Notes under the pieces: generated by a model
Seen by the model: only the letters and a program-made list of their open reading frames with translations
Database searches by the model: none
Told to the model about the DNA's origin: nothing
Position numbers and translations under genes: made by a program
Source of the DNA: Polynucleobacter sp. VK25
GTDB taxonomy: Bacteria > Pseudomonadota > Gammaproteobacteria > Burkholderiales > Burkholderiaceae
DNA: 64,000 nucleotides
Direction: 5' to 3'
Assembly (NCBI RefSeq): GCF_018687355.1
Contig: NZ_CP061288.1
Coordinates: 310,001-374,000 of the forward strand
Shown: piece by piece, positions 8,727 to 15,888 of the stretch
How positions within the stretch are numbered: the stretch's first letter is position 1
Layout of the letters: every line of letters begins with the position of its first letter

Positions 8727-9095
8727 ATGAAAGCCATTATCTTATTTGGGCACGGAGCAAGAGATAGCCGTTGGCGTGAGCCATTTGATCGCTTAGCTGT
8801 ATTGTGGCGAGAGCAGCAGCCCAAGACCCCAGTAGAGCTGGCTTTTTTAGAGATGATGCAACCTTCTTTAGAGGAGGCAGTGATCAGCTTAAGCGCGCAG
8901 GGGGCGAATGAAATTACTGTAGTGCCGGTTTTCTTTGGGCAAGGTGGTCACCTGCGCAATGATTTTCCAGTGTTGCTGGAGGAGTGTCGTAGTAAGTTTC
9001 CCAACATGACATTAAGCGCTACGCCTGCCGTTGGCGAGGACTTGGCCGTCTTGCAAGCCATTGTTGATTTTGGAAGACAAAAAATAGGGCTGTAA
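8727..9095 (+). CDS. cbiX: Single-domain sirohydrochlorin chelatase (CbiX/SirB family)
   Basis: A 122-residue cytoplasmic protein beginning MKAIILFGHGARDSRW, with the paired metal-binding histidines H9 (GHGARD) and H75 (FFGQGGHLRNDFP) of the class II chelatase family. The length fits the short CbiX-S form, which works as a dimer. It inserts cobalt or ferrous iron into sirohydrochlorin. About 1 kb away lies an operon for SUMT and a sirohaem-dependent reductase, so a role as ferrochelatase for sirohaem is likely; this is inference from context. A toxin-antitoxin pair now sits between them. Confidence 0.85.
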   Translation: MKAIILFGHGARDSRWREPFDRLAVLWREQQPKTPVELAFLEMMQPSLEEAVISLSAQGANEITVVPVFFGQGGHLRNDFPVLLEECRSKFPNMTLSATPAVGEDLAVLQAIVDFGRQKIGL

Positions 9096-9109
9096 TCATT
9101 AGCCACACT

Positions 9110-9150
9110 TCTAATACAGGTATGTAATATAATTACATACCTGTATTAGA
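9110..9150. promoter_or_regulatory. Perfect 41-bp palindrome before tumE (probable operator)
   Basis: Two perfect 19-nt arms (left arm TCTAATACAGGTATGTAAT) flank a central ATA. It fills most of the 62-bp gap between cbiX and the toxin gene and ends 7 nt before the ATG. A TATAAT at 9128-9133 sits across the centre, so a protein bound here would block transcription. Autoregulation by the downstream HTH protein is the natural inference. There is no T-run, so it is not a typical terminator. Confidence 0.7.
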
Positions 9151-9157
9151 ATAGCGC

Positions 9158-9499
9158 ATGACCAAAAAAACCAGGCCGAAGCTTGAATCCTTGATTGAAC
9201 GAGAAACATTTAAGTTGAAAGCGAGTAGCGGTGGTGGTGTTTTGAGTTTTGAAGTTTGGGGCCATGTAAGCGAGGGTAAAACGGTAGTGACTCGCTATAA
9301 CCTGGCGTATATCAATCGGTTGATTTGCCAAAAAGATAATGGAAGAGTGCTCGGATTTGATAATGCTCATGACTATCACCACAAGCATTACATGGGTAAG
9401 GTAACTCCAGTAACTTTTGTAAGTTATGAAAAAACATTAGAACGTTTTGAAAAAGAGTGGCAAGAAATTATCAAGGAAGTGAAAAAGGATAAGAAATGA
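9158..9499 (+). CDS. TumE-type toxin (DUF6516-like) of a toxin-antitoxin pair
   Basis: A 113-residue basic protein. The segment NGRVLGFDNAHDYHHKHYMGK is characteristic of the TumE/DUF6516 family (pattern VLGYDNAHGxHHRH), which is found with HTH antitoxins; the conserved His cluster is a candidate active site. The beginning (MTKKTRPKLESLIERETFKL) is rich in Lys/Arg. The stop overlaps the start of the next gene by 4 nt (ATGA), giving toxin-first order. A strong palindrome precedes it. The mechanism is not known from sequence; nuclease-like action is only a guess. Confidence 0.75.
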   Translation: MTKKTRPKLESLIERETFKLKASSGGGVLSFEVWGHVSEGKTVVTRYNLAYINRLICQKDNGRVLGFDNAHDYHHKHYMGKVTPVTFVSYEKTLERFEKEWQEIIKEVKKDKK

Positions 9500-9870
9500 C
9501 AAAGATGATTATTCGTACCGATACGGTTGAAGGTTTCTTTGATCGCGCTAAAAAAGCTGCTCAAAAAAGTGATCGTAAAGAATCAATTAAGAGGTCGGCT
9601 ACCTTTTCGTTTGAAGACCCACAAGAGATGTTTATGGTGCTCTCGGAGGCTCGTAGACGTCTAATGATGGAGGTAATGAATGAGCCTAAAACTATTACGC
9701 AATTAAGTCATAAATTGCACCGTGATCGCTCTGCTATCAACAAAGATATTGGCCTCTTAGAGAAGATCGGCCTTTTGGTGTCACAAAAGATTAGTAACCC
9801 AGGCCATGGTATCGAAAAGATGGTGCAAACAGTTGCACCCAAGATTGAAATGATTGCAACTTTAGGATAA
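9496..9870 (+). CDS. HTH antitoxin/autoregulator (TumA-like)
   Basis: A 124-residue protein with a winged-helix domain at about residues 45-110 (MFMVLSEARRRLMMEVMNEP, then TQLSHKLHRDRSAINKDIGLL and KIGLLVSQKI). The layout resembles the MarR/ArsR-like HVO_A0114 family, commonly partnered with TumE-type toxins. The N-terminal ~40 residues are charged and could wrap the toxin. It overlaps tumE by 4 nt, so the two are co-translated, and it is the likely reader of the 41-bp palindrome upstream. It ends 6 nt from the convergent cobA stop. Confidence 0.72.
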   Translation: MTKMIIRTDTVEGFFDRAKKAAQKSDRKESIKRSATFSFEDPQEMFMVLSEARRRLMMEVMNEPKTITQLSHKLHRDRSAINKDIGLLEKIGLLVSQKISNPGHGIEKMVQTVAPKIEMIATLG

Positions 9871-9875
9871 TTCTT

Positions 9876-10694
9876 TTAGCCTGCTTTCTGCAGGCGCTCG
9901 TCAATTTTTTCCTGAGAAGTATCTGTTGAGGCTAGCCTGCTAGGGGCTCTCAAAGCCTCGCCGATCATGATGAGTGCAGGCGAGCTACCGTCAAACCACT
10001 GATCCGCTTTGCCAGCTGCCAACTCTTTTAGAGTACTTGTCCATAAGCGCTCACGTGAAGTACTCACGGCTTCTAATATTTGTACAGGTGTATTGCCATG
10101 TTGATTGGGGCTTTGTGCAATCAATTGCTGTGCAATAAGAGCCGCATCTTTACGGCCCATGTAATACACCAGAGTATCGGCAGAAGGGTTGGAGATTGGT
10201 TGTCCTGGGGTAAGGTTCTCGGCACCCTGAGCTAAGGTAACAAACGCCACACTACGGGAAACCCCACGTAATGTCAGTGACTGCTGAATGCTTGCTGCGC
10301 CAGCGAGAGCCGCTGTAATTCCGGGAACTACCTCAACTTCAATACCAGCATCTTTAAGAGCCTGAATTTCTTCATCGGCACGACCAAAGAGCATGGGATC
10401 GCCACCTTTAAGGCGAACAATTACTGAATGTTTCTTGGCTGCATCAACTAAGCGCTTATTAATGAACTGCTGCGCTGAAGACAGCTTGCCACATCGCTTA
10501 CCCACTTCTACCTGAATAGCCTGTGGGCAGAGTGTCAGCATCTCTGGGTCAACCAAGGCATCAAAGAACACGATATTGGCTTGCCCCAATAGCTTGGCGC
10601 CACGTACGGTAATTAAATCAACCGCACCTGGGCCAGCACCAACCAAATACACTTTTCCGAGCGTATTGTTTGCGTTAGTAGGCGTTGTAGTCAT
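9876..10694 (-). CDS. cobA: Uroporphyrinogen-III C-methyltransferase (SUMT)
   Basis: A 272-residue S-adenosylmethionine-dependent enzyme that methylates uroporphyrinogen III at C2 and C7 to precorrin-2, the branch point to sirohaem. Motifs: VYLVGAGPGAVDLITVRGA at the start, VEVGKRCGK, VRLKGGDPMLFGRADEE and VEVVPGITAALAG. It is SUMT only; the CysG dehydrogenase/chelatase domain is absent, so another protein, perhaps CbiX at 8.7 kb, must add iron. The ATG at 10694 is preferred; a GTG at 10712 would overlap the DUF934 stop. It is the last gene of the cysI operon, matching its job of supplying sirohaem to that reductase. Confidence 0.9.
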   Translation of the reverse strand: MTTTPTNANNTLGKVYLVGAGPGAVDLITVRGAKLLGQANIVFFDALVDPEMLTLCPQAIQVEVGKRCGKLSSAQQFINKRLVDAAKKHSVIVRLKGGDPMLFGRADEEIQALKDAGIEVEVVPGITAALAGAASIQQSLTLRGVSRSVAFVTLAQGAENLTPGQPISNPSADTLVYYMGRKDAALIAQQLIAQSPNQHGNTPVQILEAVSTSRERLWTSTLKELAAGKADQWFDGSSPALIMIGEALRAPSRLASTDTSQEKIDERLQKAG

Positions 10695-10704
10695 GATATT
10701 CAGA

Positions 10705-11280
10705 TTAAGCACTTAAGGAAGTGCGTGTAGTTCTGAGTCCACGCCAGCTATTTTGTGTAGTCACGCTATACAAATCAAATTGCTTTAAGGCGACATCGAG
10801 CTTTTGATCAGGGCGCAAAGCAAAGCTATCAAAGCCAACGCGAGCGCCTTGGAGGAGTTGATCAATCAACACATCGCCAATTGCGCGGATCTCACCTTGC
10901 CATTGAAAGCGATCACGCAATAACGCTGCAGTACTAAAGCTACGACCATCTCTAAAAATAGGAAAGTGAGCGGCGACTAAAGGCCAAACCTTTTTACCTG
11001 CTTCAATCACATCGGCATGCTTGAGGATGTCATCATCGGTAGCAAACCACACACCAATCTGACCATTAGTCGCTTTGGAGGCTATATCTGCTTCATGATG
11101 GTGTTCTAGCCACCAGGTAAACGGCACTAATACTTTGTGGGCGCCATGCTCAAGATCCGGGAGGCCTCCTTCATCTTGGCTGCCACCCCAGACTTGCCAT
11201 TCATTAGGAGCTAGAGCAGGTTTGCCATCTTTTGGAAAATGCAAAATTTCTGCATGAGAGGTGATATTGAGCTGGCTCAT
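10705..11280 (-). CDS. DUF934 protein of the sulfite reductase operon
   Basis: A 191-residue soluble protein with the DUF934 core: VLVPFTWWLEH, GVWFATDDDI, FPIFRDGRSFSTAALLRDR and GEIRAIGDVLIDQL. The family is almost always encoded beside a sirohaem nitrite/sulfite reductase in beta- and alphaproteobacteria and is annotated as a likely oxidoreductase partner; no catalytic role is proven. Here it overlaps the end of cysI by 4 nt and is followed by cobA after 10 nt, so the three form one operon. An electron-transfer or assembly role for CysI is inference. Confidence 0.85.
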   Translation of the reverse strand: MSQLNITSHAEILHFPKDGKPALAPNEWQVWGGSQDEGGLPDLEHGAHKVLVPFTWWLEHHHEADIASKATNGQIGVWFATDDDILKHADVIEAGKKVWPLVAAHFPIFRDGRSFSTAALLRDRFQWQGEIRAIGDVLIDQLLQGARVGFDSFALRPDQKLDVALKQFDLYSVTTQNSWRGLRTTRTSLSA

Positions 11281-12998
11281 GCTGCACCTCCGTCAATAGC
11301 CTTCTCTTTTTTCTTGGCGTTTTCATTTTTATCTTTATAGGCAGCTTCTTTGAATGGAGTAACTCCTAAGCGGCGATAAGCCTCAATAAAAGATTCATCT
11401 TCAGTGCGCTGGGCGACGAAGGTATTAATGACATTGGTGATGACATCCGGGATTTCATCGGCATAGAAAGACGGGCCAATGACTTTGCCGATAGCTGCAT
11501 CGTTACCTTGCTCGCCGCCTAAAGTGATTTGATACCACTCTTCTCCATCTTTATCGACACCGAGCACGCCAATATTGCCAACGTGGTGGTGGCCACAAGA
11601 ATTAATACAGCCTGAGATATTGAGGCTGATGTCACCTAAATCAAATAAGTAATCCAAGTCATCAAAGCGCTCTTGAATCGCTTTCGCAATTGGGAGCGAT
11701 TTGGCATTAGCCAGTGAGCAGAAATCCCCGCCTGGGCAGGCGATGATATCGGTGAGTAAGCCTACGTTAGGTAGAGCTACCTTTTGCTTTTTCGCTTCTT
11801 GCCACAATTCAAGTAACTTGGCTTGCTCAACATCAGCAAGAACTAAGTTCTGTTCATGCGTAGCCCGCAATTCACCGAAACTGTATTGATCAGCTAAATC
11901 TGCAATCGCATACATTTGCGCTGTCGTTGCATCACCAGGGGCAACGGTGCCATGGGGCTTAAGTGACAGAATCACGCTGGCATAACCAGGCACTTGATGT
12001 GGTTTGACATTGCGCTCTAACCAACGTGCAAACGCCGCTTGCTCTGCTTCAGTAGCGGCATTAATAATTTGTTCATTACTTAGTGCAGGCAATGTTTTGT
12101 ATGCCGGCTTTGTGAAATGCTTAGCAACACGATCCCACTCCGCCTGAGTAAAGTTGTCGTTACCATTTTTAATATGAGCCCACTCACCTTCAACTTGGCG
12201 TGCGAATTCTTCAGGACCTAAGGCTTTGACTAAAATCTTGATGCGAGCCTTGTAGAGATTGTCTCTTCTTCCAAAGCGGTTATAAACGCGCAGAAGGGCA
12301 GTGAGGTAGCTAGGCAATACATTCCAAGGAAGCCCTTGTTTAATCAGGGAGCCGAGGATGGGGGTGCGACCCATGCCGCCACCAGCATAGATATCGGCAG
12401 TGAGTTCACCGGCAGCATTTTTCTTGAGCTCAATGCCAACATCATGACAAAGTAAAACGGTGCGATCTTCTTTTGCGCCATTCACAGCAAATTTAAATTT
12501 GCGCGGCAAGTGTGCAAACTCTGGATGCAAAGTTGACCATTGACGGAGTAATTCACAAACAGGACGTGTGTCGACATATTCATCGCCAGCGACACCTGCA
12601 AATGCATCGCTCGTAATATTGCGAATACAGTTGCCTGAAGTTTGGATGGCATGCATTTCTACTTTAGCAAGCTCAGCCAAAATATCCGGCGTGTCTTCCA
12701 GTGTTACCCAGTTGTATTGAATGTTCTGGCGTGTAGTGAAGTGGCCATAACCGCGGTCATATTTTTCGGAGATGAGTGCCATAGTGCGCAATTGCGCTGC
12801 ACTGAATAAACCATAGGGAATAGCAACGCGTAGCATGTAGGCGTGGCGTTGGTGATAGAGACCATTTTGTAACCGGAGGGGGCGAAATTCTTCTTCAGCT
12901 AGGCTGCCATTCAAACGTCGGGCAACTTGATCGCGGAATTGGGCAACCCGTTGATCTACAAGGGTTTGGTCGATGGCGTCGTATTTATACATAGCCAT
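11277..12998 (-). CDS. cysI: Nitrite/sulfite reductase, sirohaem hemoprotein subunit
   Basis: A 573-residue assimilatory reductase built from two ferredoxin-like/NiRD halves. The sirohaem-[4Fe-4S] cysteines are visible as C421-x5-C427 (CPGGDFCSLA) and C464-x3-C468 (CINSC), followed by GHHHVGNIG. RGYGHFTTRQNIQ near residue 82 is the typical first-half motif. The family reduces sulfite to sulfide (or nitrite to ammonia) with six electrons. No CysJ-type flavoprotein is adjacent, so a ferredoxin donor is plausible. Grouping with DUF934 and SUMT points to sulfate assimilation. An ATG two codons downstream is an alternative start. The His-rich stretch near 470 is normal for the family. Confidence 0.9.
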   Translation of the reverse strand: MAMYKYDAIDQTLVDQRVAQFRDQVARRLNGSLAEEEFRPLRLQNGLYHQRHAYMLRVAIPYGLFSAAQLRTMALISEKYDRGYGHFTTRQNIQYNWVTLEDTPDILAELAKVEMHAIQTSGNCIRNITSDAFAGVAGDEYVDTRPVCELLRQWSTLHPEFAHLPRKFKFAVNGAKEDRTVLLCHDVGIELKKNAAGELTADIYAGGGMGRTPILGSLIKQGLPWNVLPSYLTALLRVYNRFGRRDNLYKARIKILVKALGPEEFARQVEGEWAHIKNGNDNFTQAEWDRVAKHFTKPAYKTLPALSNEQIINAATEAEQAAFARWLERNVKPHQVPGYASVILSLKPHGTVAPGDATTAQMYAIADLADQYSFGELRATHEQNLVLADVEQAKLLELWQEAKKQKVALPNVGLLTDIIACPGGDFCSLANAKSLPIAKAIQERFDDLDYLFDLGDISLNISGCINSCGHHHVGNIGVLGVDKDGEEWYQITLGGEQGNDAAIGKVIGPSFYADEIPDVITNVINTFVAQRTEDESFIEAYRRLGVTPFKEAAYKDKNENAKKKEKAIDGGAA

Positions 12999-13174
12999 GG
13001 ATTGTCATGTATTTTGATTATTCCTTCAAATACTGAAAAATCGATTCTATATATCAAAATTTATATAAAAGAACCAAAAATTCACTCATTTTCTGAAAAC
13101 TCTGCTTCAATAGCCTTAGAGGGACCTTGATTCCCCAGATTTGCCATATATAAAACGATAAAAGTGGAGACAGT

Positions 13175-14452
13175 ATGAAAACAATGCAGGCAACCAGCCT
13201 TATTGCTGGTTTATTGGTCAGTGCAAGCCTATTTGCAGCTAATACATCAAAAGCCCCCTTACCTCTGAGCGCGACCCCTGGACAGGGATTTAGCCAAGAA
13301 GGCCTTAAAAGAATTGATGCCTTTTTTGCCGATCAGATCGCTGGCAACAATATGGCCGGCGCTGTTTTGGCGGTCTCTAAAAATGGCAAGTTAACTATTT
13401 TTAAGCCTTATGGATACTTAGATAAGGCAAACAACAAGCCCATGACTACGGATGCTATTTTTAATCTGGCATCCATGACTAAGGTAATGGCATCGGTAAG
13501 CGCCCTTACTTTTTATGAGCAAGGCAAACTTCCATTAAATGCACCCATTTCTAATTGGCTGCCGCAATTTAAAGATATGAAAGTCGGTCAAGTAGATGCC
13601 GATGGAAAGCTCAATCTAGTGCCGGCAAAAAATCCAATTACCATCCAAGACCTAATGCGCCATACCAATGGTCTAACTTACGGTGGTCGTGGTGCTACAC
13701 CAGTGCACAAGATGTACCCCGCAGGCTCAGCGCCAGCAGCAGTGCAATACACGGCGCAAGAATTTATTGATAAGTTAGCTAGCGCACCATTGCTTTATGA
13801 GCCAGGCACTGCTTGGGATTATGGTTTTGGTCTAGATGTACTCGGAATTATTGAGGAAAAAATTGCTGGCAAGCCTTTGGGCGCAGTAATGCAAGAACGT
13901 ATTTGGAATAAGGTCGGTATGCCTAATACGACCTTTGAGCTTGCAGAAAAAGATCGCGCTCGTTTGGCGCAACCACTCCCGATTGATCCATTAACTGGCA
14001 AGCCGCAGAAAGTGGATATTCATACGCAAAAGGTGAAGTTTGATTGTGGTGGCTCATGTGCCTATTCCACTGCTGGTGATTACATTCGCTTTGGTCAGAT
14101 GTTGCTCAATGGTGGAAGCTTAGATGGTAAGCGCGTCCTTGGTCCGCAAACCGTTGCCTTCATGACATCAAATCACCTCAATAAAGATATTAAAAATAAT
14201 GTCGGTGGTACTGAGCCGGGTCGTGTGGGTTATGGCTTTGGTCTGGGCGTTGCGGTTCGTACTGATAGAGGTTTATCTGCTATCAACGGCAACGTTGGGG
14301 ACTTTACTTGGAACGGCGCATACGGAACCATCTTCTGGGCTGATCCAAAAGAACAGATGGTTGTTGTGATGATGGGTGTTGCGCCGGGAGAAATTCGTAA
14401 GGTGCATCGCGAACAACTCAATGCGGTAATTTATGGAGCTTTAGAGAAGTAA
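13175..14452 (+). CDS. Exported serine hydrolase, class C beta-lactamase fold
   Basis: A 425-residue protein with a signal peptide (hydrophobic 7-22, cleavage near SLFA-A). The active-site S100-M-T-K103 sits in NLASMTKVMA; the second-motif Tyr is probably Y216 in WDYGFGLDVLG. RHTNGLTYGG and NGAYGTIFWADPKEQMVVVMM complete the pattern of the beta-lactamase-related/EstB esterase family. Members act as esterases, D-aminopeptidases or transpeptidase-like hydrolases in the periplasm, and most are not resistance enzymes. It is monocistronic with a strong terminator directly after it. The substrate is unknown. Confidence 0.85.
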   Translation: MKTMQATSLIAGLLVSASLFAANTSKAPLPLSATPGQGFSQEGLKRIDAFFADQIAGNNMAGAVLAVSKNGKLTIFKPYGYLDKANNKPMTTDAIFNLASMTKVMASVSALTFYEQGKLPLNAPISNWLPQFKDMKVGQVDADGKLNLVPAKNPITIQDLMRHTNGLTYGGRGATPVHKMYPAGSAPAAVQYTAQEFIDKLASAPLLYEPGTAWDYGFGLDVLGIIEEKIAGKPLGAVMQERIWNKVGMPNTTFELAEKDRARLAQPLPIDPLTGKPQKVDIHTQKVKFDCGGSCAYSTAGDYIRFGQMLLNGGSLDGKRVLGPQTVAFMTSNHLNKDIKNNVGGTEPGRVGYGFGLGVAVRTDRGLSAINGNVGDFTWNGAYGTIFWADPKEQMVVVMMGVAPGEIRKVHREQLNAVIYGALEK

Positions 14453-14472
14453 TTCATCTCACACTGATGAAC

Positions 14473-14502
14473 AAAAAAGCCCCGATAGTTCGGGGCTTTT
14501 TC
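14473..14502 (+). terminator. Rho-independent terminator after the serine hydrolase
   Basis: Stem GCCCCGA / TCGGGGC with loop TAGT, an A-run before it and TTTTT after it. It differs by one base in the core from the terminator at 15177-15206. Confidence 0.9.
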
Positions 14503-14535
14503 TATGGCACAACAGATAAGTGATAAATATTCTAT

Positions 14536-14564
14536 TTGACAGATTCTGTTATACGGAATAAAAT
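14536..14564 (+). promoter_or_regulatory. Sigma-70 promoter for higBA
   Basis: TTGACA (14536-14541), a 17-nt spacer and TAAAAT (14559-14564). The expected transcription start (about 14571) falls on the higB ATG at 14570, so the mRNA may be nearly leaderless. An imperfect palindrome (ATTCtGTtataCgGAAT) inside the spacer may be the HigA operator. Confidence 0.75.
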
Positions 14565-14569
14565 ACATT

Positions 14570-14848
14570 ATGATCCGCTCATTCTCTTGTGAACTTACTA
14601 AAGATTTATTTGAAAGCAAGGCTGCAAGAAAGTTTGTGAATATAGAGAGAGTGGCGCGAAGAAAATTGCTGCAATTAAACGCAGTTGTTAATTTGTTGGA
14701 TTTGCGTATCCCGCCTGGCAATATGCTGGAGGCATTAAATGGTAGGCGCAAAGGTCAACACAGTATTCGCATTAATGGCCAGTGGCGTGTTTGTTTTGCT
14801 TGGCGAGAAGACGGGGCATATAACGTAGAAATTGTGGATTACCACTGA
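14570..14848 (+). CDS. higB: HigB/RelE-type toxin
   Basis: A 92-residue toxin of the RelE superfamily, HigB branch: MIRSFSC start, KAARKFVNIERVARRKLLQL helix pair, the core LDLRIPPGNMLEALNGRRKGQHSIRIN (split motif PGN…LEAL) and C-terminal QWRVCFAWREDGAYNVEIVDYH. In this family Arg/His residues cut mRNA on the ribosome. Toxin-first gene order is typical of higBA. It starts essentially at the predicted transcription start and ends 10 nt before higA. The region between the two look-alike terminators holds only this pair, consistent with a small acquired cassette. Confidence 0.9.
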   Translation: MIRSFSCELTKDLFESKAARKFVNIERVARRKLLQLNAVVNLLDLRIPPGNMLEALNGRRKGQHSIRINGQWRVCFAWREDGAYNVEIVDYH

Positions 14849-14858
14849 GGATATGATG

Positions 14859-15161
14859 ATGACAAAATTACTTGATGAAATTCATCCCGGTGAAATATTG
14901 TTAGAAGACTTTATGAAGCCAATGGGTATAACAGCGAGACAATTAGCTGCTGATATAGATGTCTCCCCTAGTCGCATTAGTGAAATTGTGAATGGCGCAC
15001 GACCCATTACTGCAGATACCGCCTTGCGTCTAGGCCTTTTCTTTTCGATGGAGCCGAGATTTTGGTTGAATTTGCAATCAGAATATGACATGCGAATTGC
15101 AAAAAGGACTCTACAGAAGGATATGGAATCCAGAATTCGAATCTTTCAGATGGCCGCATAA
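14859..15161 (+). CDS. higA: HigA-type antitoxin, XRE family
   Basis: A DNA-binding antitoxin of about 100 residues: IHPGEILLEDFMKPMGIT, helix-turn-helix TARQLAADIDVSPSRISEIVNG, ARPITADTALRLGLFFSM and EPRFWLNLQSEYDMRIAK, all standard HigA. It neutralises HigB and represses the operon. Three ATGs in a row (14853, 14856, 14859) follow GAGG at 14847-14850; the last gives the best spacing and the family-like MTKLLDEIHPGE start. The gene ends just before the second terminator. Confidence 0.9.
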   Translation: MTKLLDEIHPGEILLEDFMKPMGITARQLAADIDVSPSRISEIVNGARPITADTALRLGLFFSMEPRFWLNLQSEYDMRIAKRTLQKDMESRIRIFQMAA

Positions 15162-15176
15162 ACCAGCCACATAATT

Positions 15177-15206
15177 AAAAAGCCCCGACAGTTCGGGGCT
15201 TTTTAT
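15177..15206 (+). terminator. Rho-independent terminator after higBA
   Basis: Stem GCCCCGA/TCGGGGC with loop CAGT, flanked by A- and T-runs. It is almost identical to the one at 14473-14502, so the higBA cassette lies between direct repeats of about 28 bp. Confidence 0.9.
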
Positions 15207-15237
15207 TTGGATGTTTGTTAAAGAGTTATCTTCAGTC

Positions 15238-15609
15238 TTACAGCCCATTCTCACGATAGTGTCTATAAAGGTTTGCAATGGATGCAAATCCAAGAACCAC
15301 AATCAGTACAGCAAAAAGGTATTCACTGGTGAGGTAAGTAAAGATGCCCATCTGAATCAATATGACTGCAGCAATAAAGGCGGCGATAGATCCCAACACT
15401 ACGAGTTTGAAATTGGGAATAAAAGCACCCAAAGTAATTGCAATAAATACAAGATACAGCTCAGACACCAATTGATCAGCCGTTACAAAGATGCCGTTAG
15501 TGAGTTCCGGATTGGTAAATTTGCCCAACACGGCTATCACCAGGATGGCAGCCAAGATAGCAAAGTTCAGCTTTGCCTTGAGGAGGATGGTTTTAAATTG
15601 ATCGCTCAT
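15238..15609 (-). CDS. Four-helix membrane protein of unknown function
   Basis: A 123-residue protein with about four membrane segments (around residues 14-30, 48-66, 68-88 and 96-114) and short charged ends (MSDQFKTILLKAK…, …NLYRHYRENGL). No recognised motif. It begins 6 nt after the upstream 74-residue membrane protein, so the two probably form an operon and perhaps a complex. The hairpin downstream on the opposite strand could terminate both sides. Confidence 0.6.
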   Translation of the reverse strand: MSDQFKTILLKAKLNFAILAAILVIAVLGKFTNPELTNGIFVTADQLVSELYLVFIAITLGAFIPNFKLVVLGSIAAFIAAVILIQMGIFTYLTSEYLFAVLIVVLGFASIANLYRHYRENGL

Positions 15610-15614
15610 ATTTT

Positions 15615-15839
15615 TTATGAAGCACTGCCATTAAATACGAGACTCATACCAATCCACAAAATAACAAATGCAACCAAAACAGTTGAGCCTATCTTTTTAA
15701 GGAAATATTCCAAGGTATCCATGTAAGCCTCATCGCCTCTACCGAAGTAGTGATCAAAACGCTTCCAAAAAAGGCGCCCTACAACTAGCGGCAGGAGTAT
15801 TGCAACGATTCCTAAAATAACGGTCAGAGTGTTGTCCAT
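15615..15839 (-). CDS. Small two-helix membrane protein, unknown function
   Basis: A 74-residue protein: one membrane helix at about 5-22 (LTVILGIVAILLPLVVGRLF), a charged soluble loop WKRFDHYFGRGDEAYMDTLEYFLKK, then a second helix at about 50-70. The loop's Asp/Glu/Tyr content is distinctive but no family is recognised. It leads the two-gene minus-strand unit with the 123-residue membrane protein. Confidence 0.6.
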   Translation of the reverse strand: MDNTLTVILGIVAILLPLVVGRLFWKRFDHYFGRGDEAYMDTLEYFLKKIGSTVLVAFVILWIGMSLVFNGSAS

Positions 15840-15888
15840 ATTTATTTGTAATCTTTCTTGCTTATTTCAAAAGTGGTGACCTATATCC

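Noticed and set aside
9110-9150. The palindrome as an integron attC site or a terminator
   Set aside because: No attC core sites (GTTRRRY) and no integrase; no T-run, AT-rich arms and its overlap with a -10 box favour an operator.
13175-14452. Antibiotic-resistance beta-lactamase
   Set aside because: SxxK is present but sequence context fits the esterase/beta-lactamase-related family; no AmpR neighbour and no KTG motif seen.
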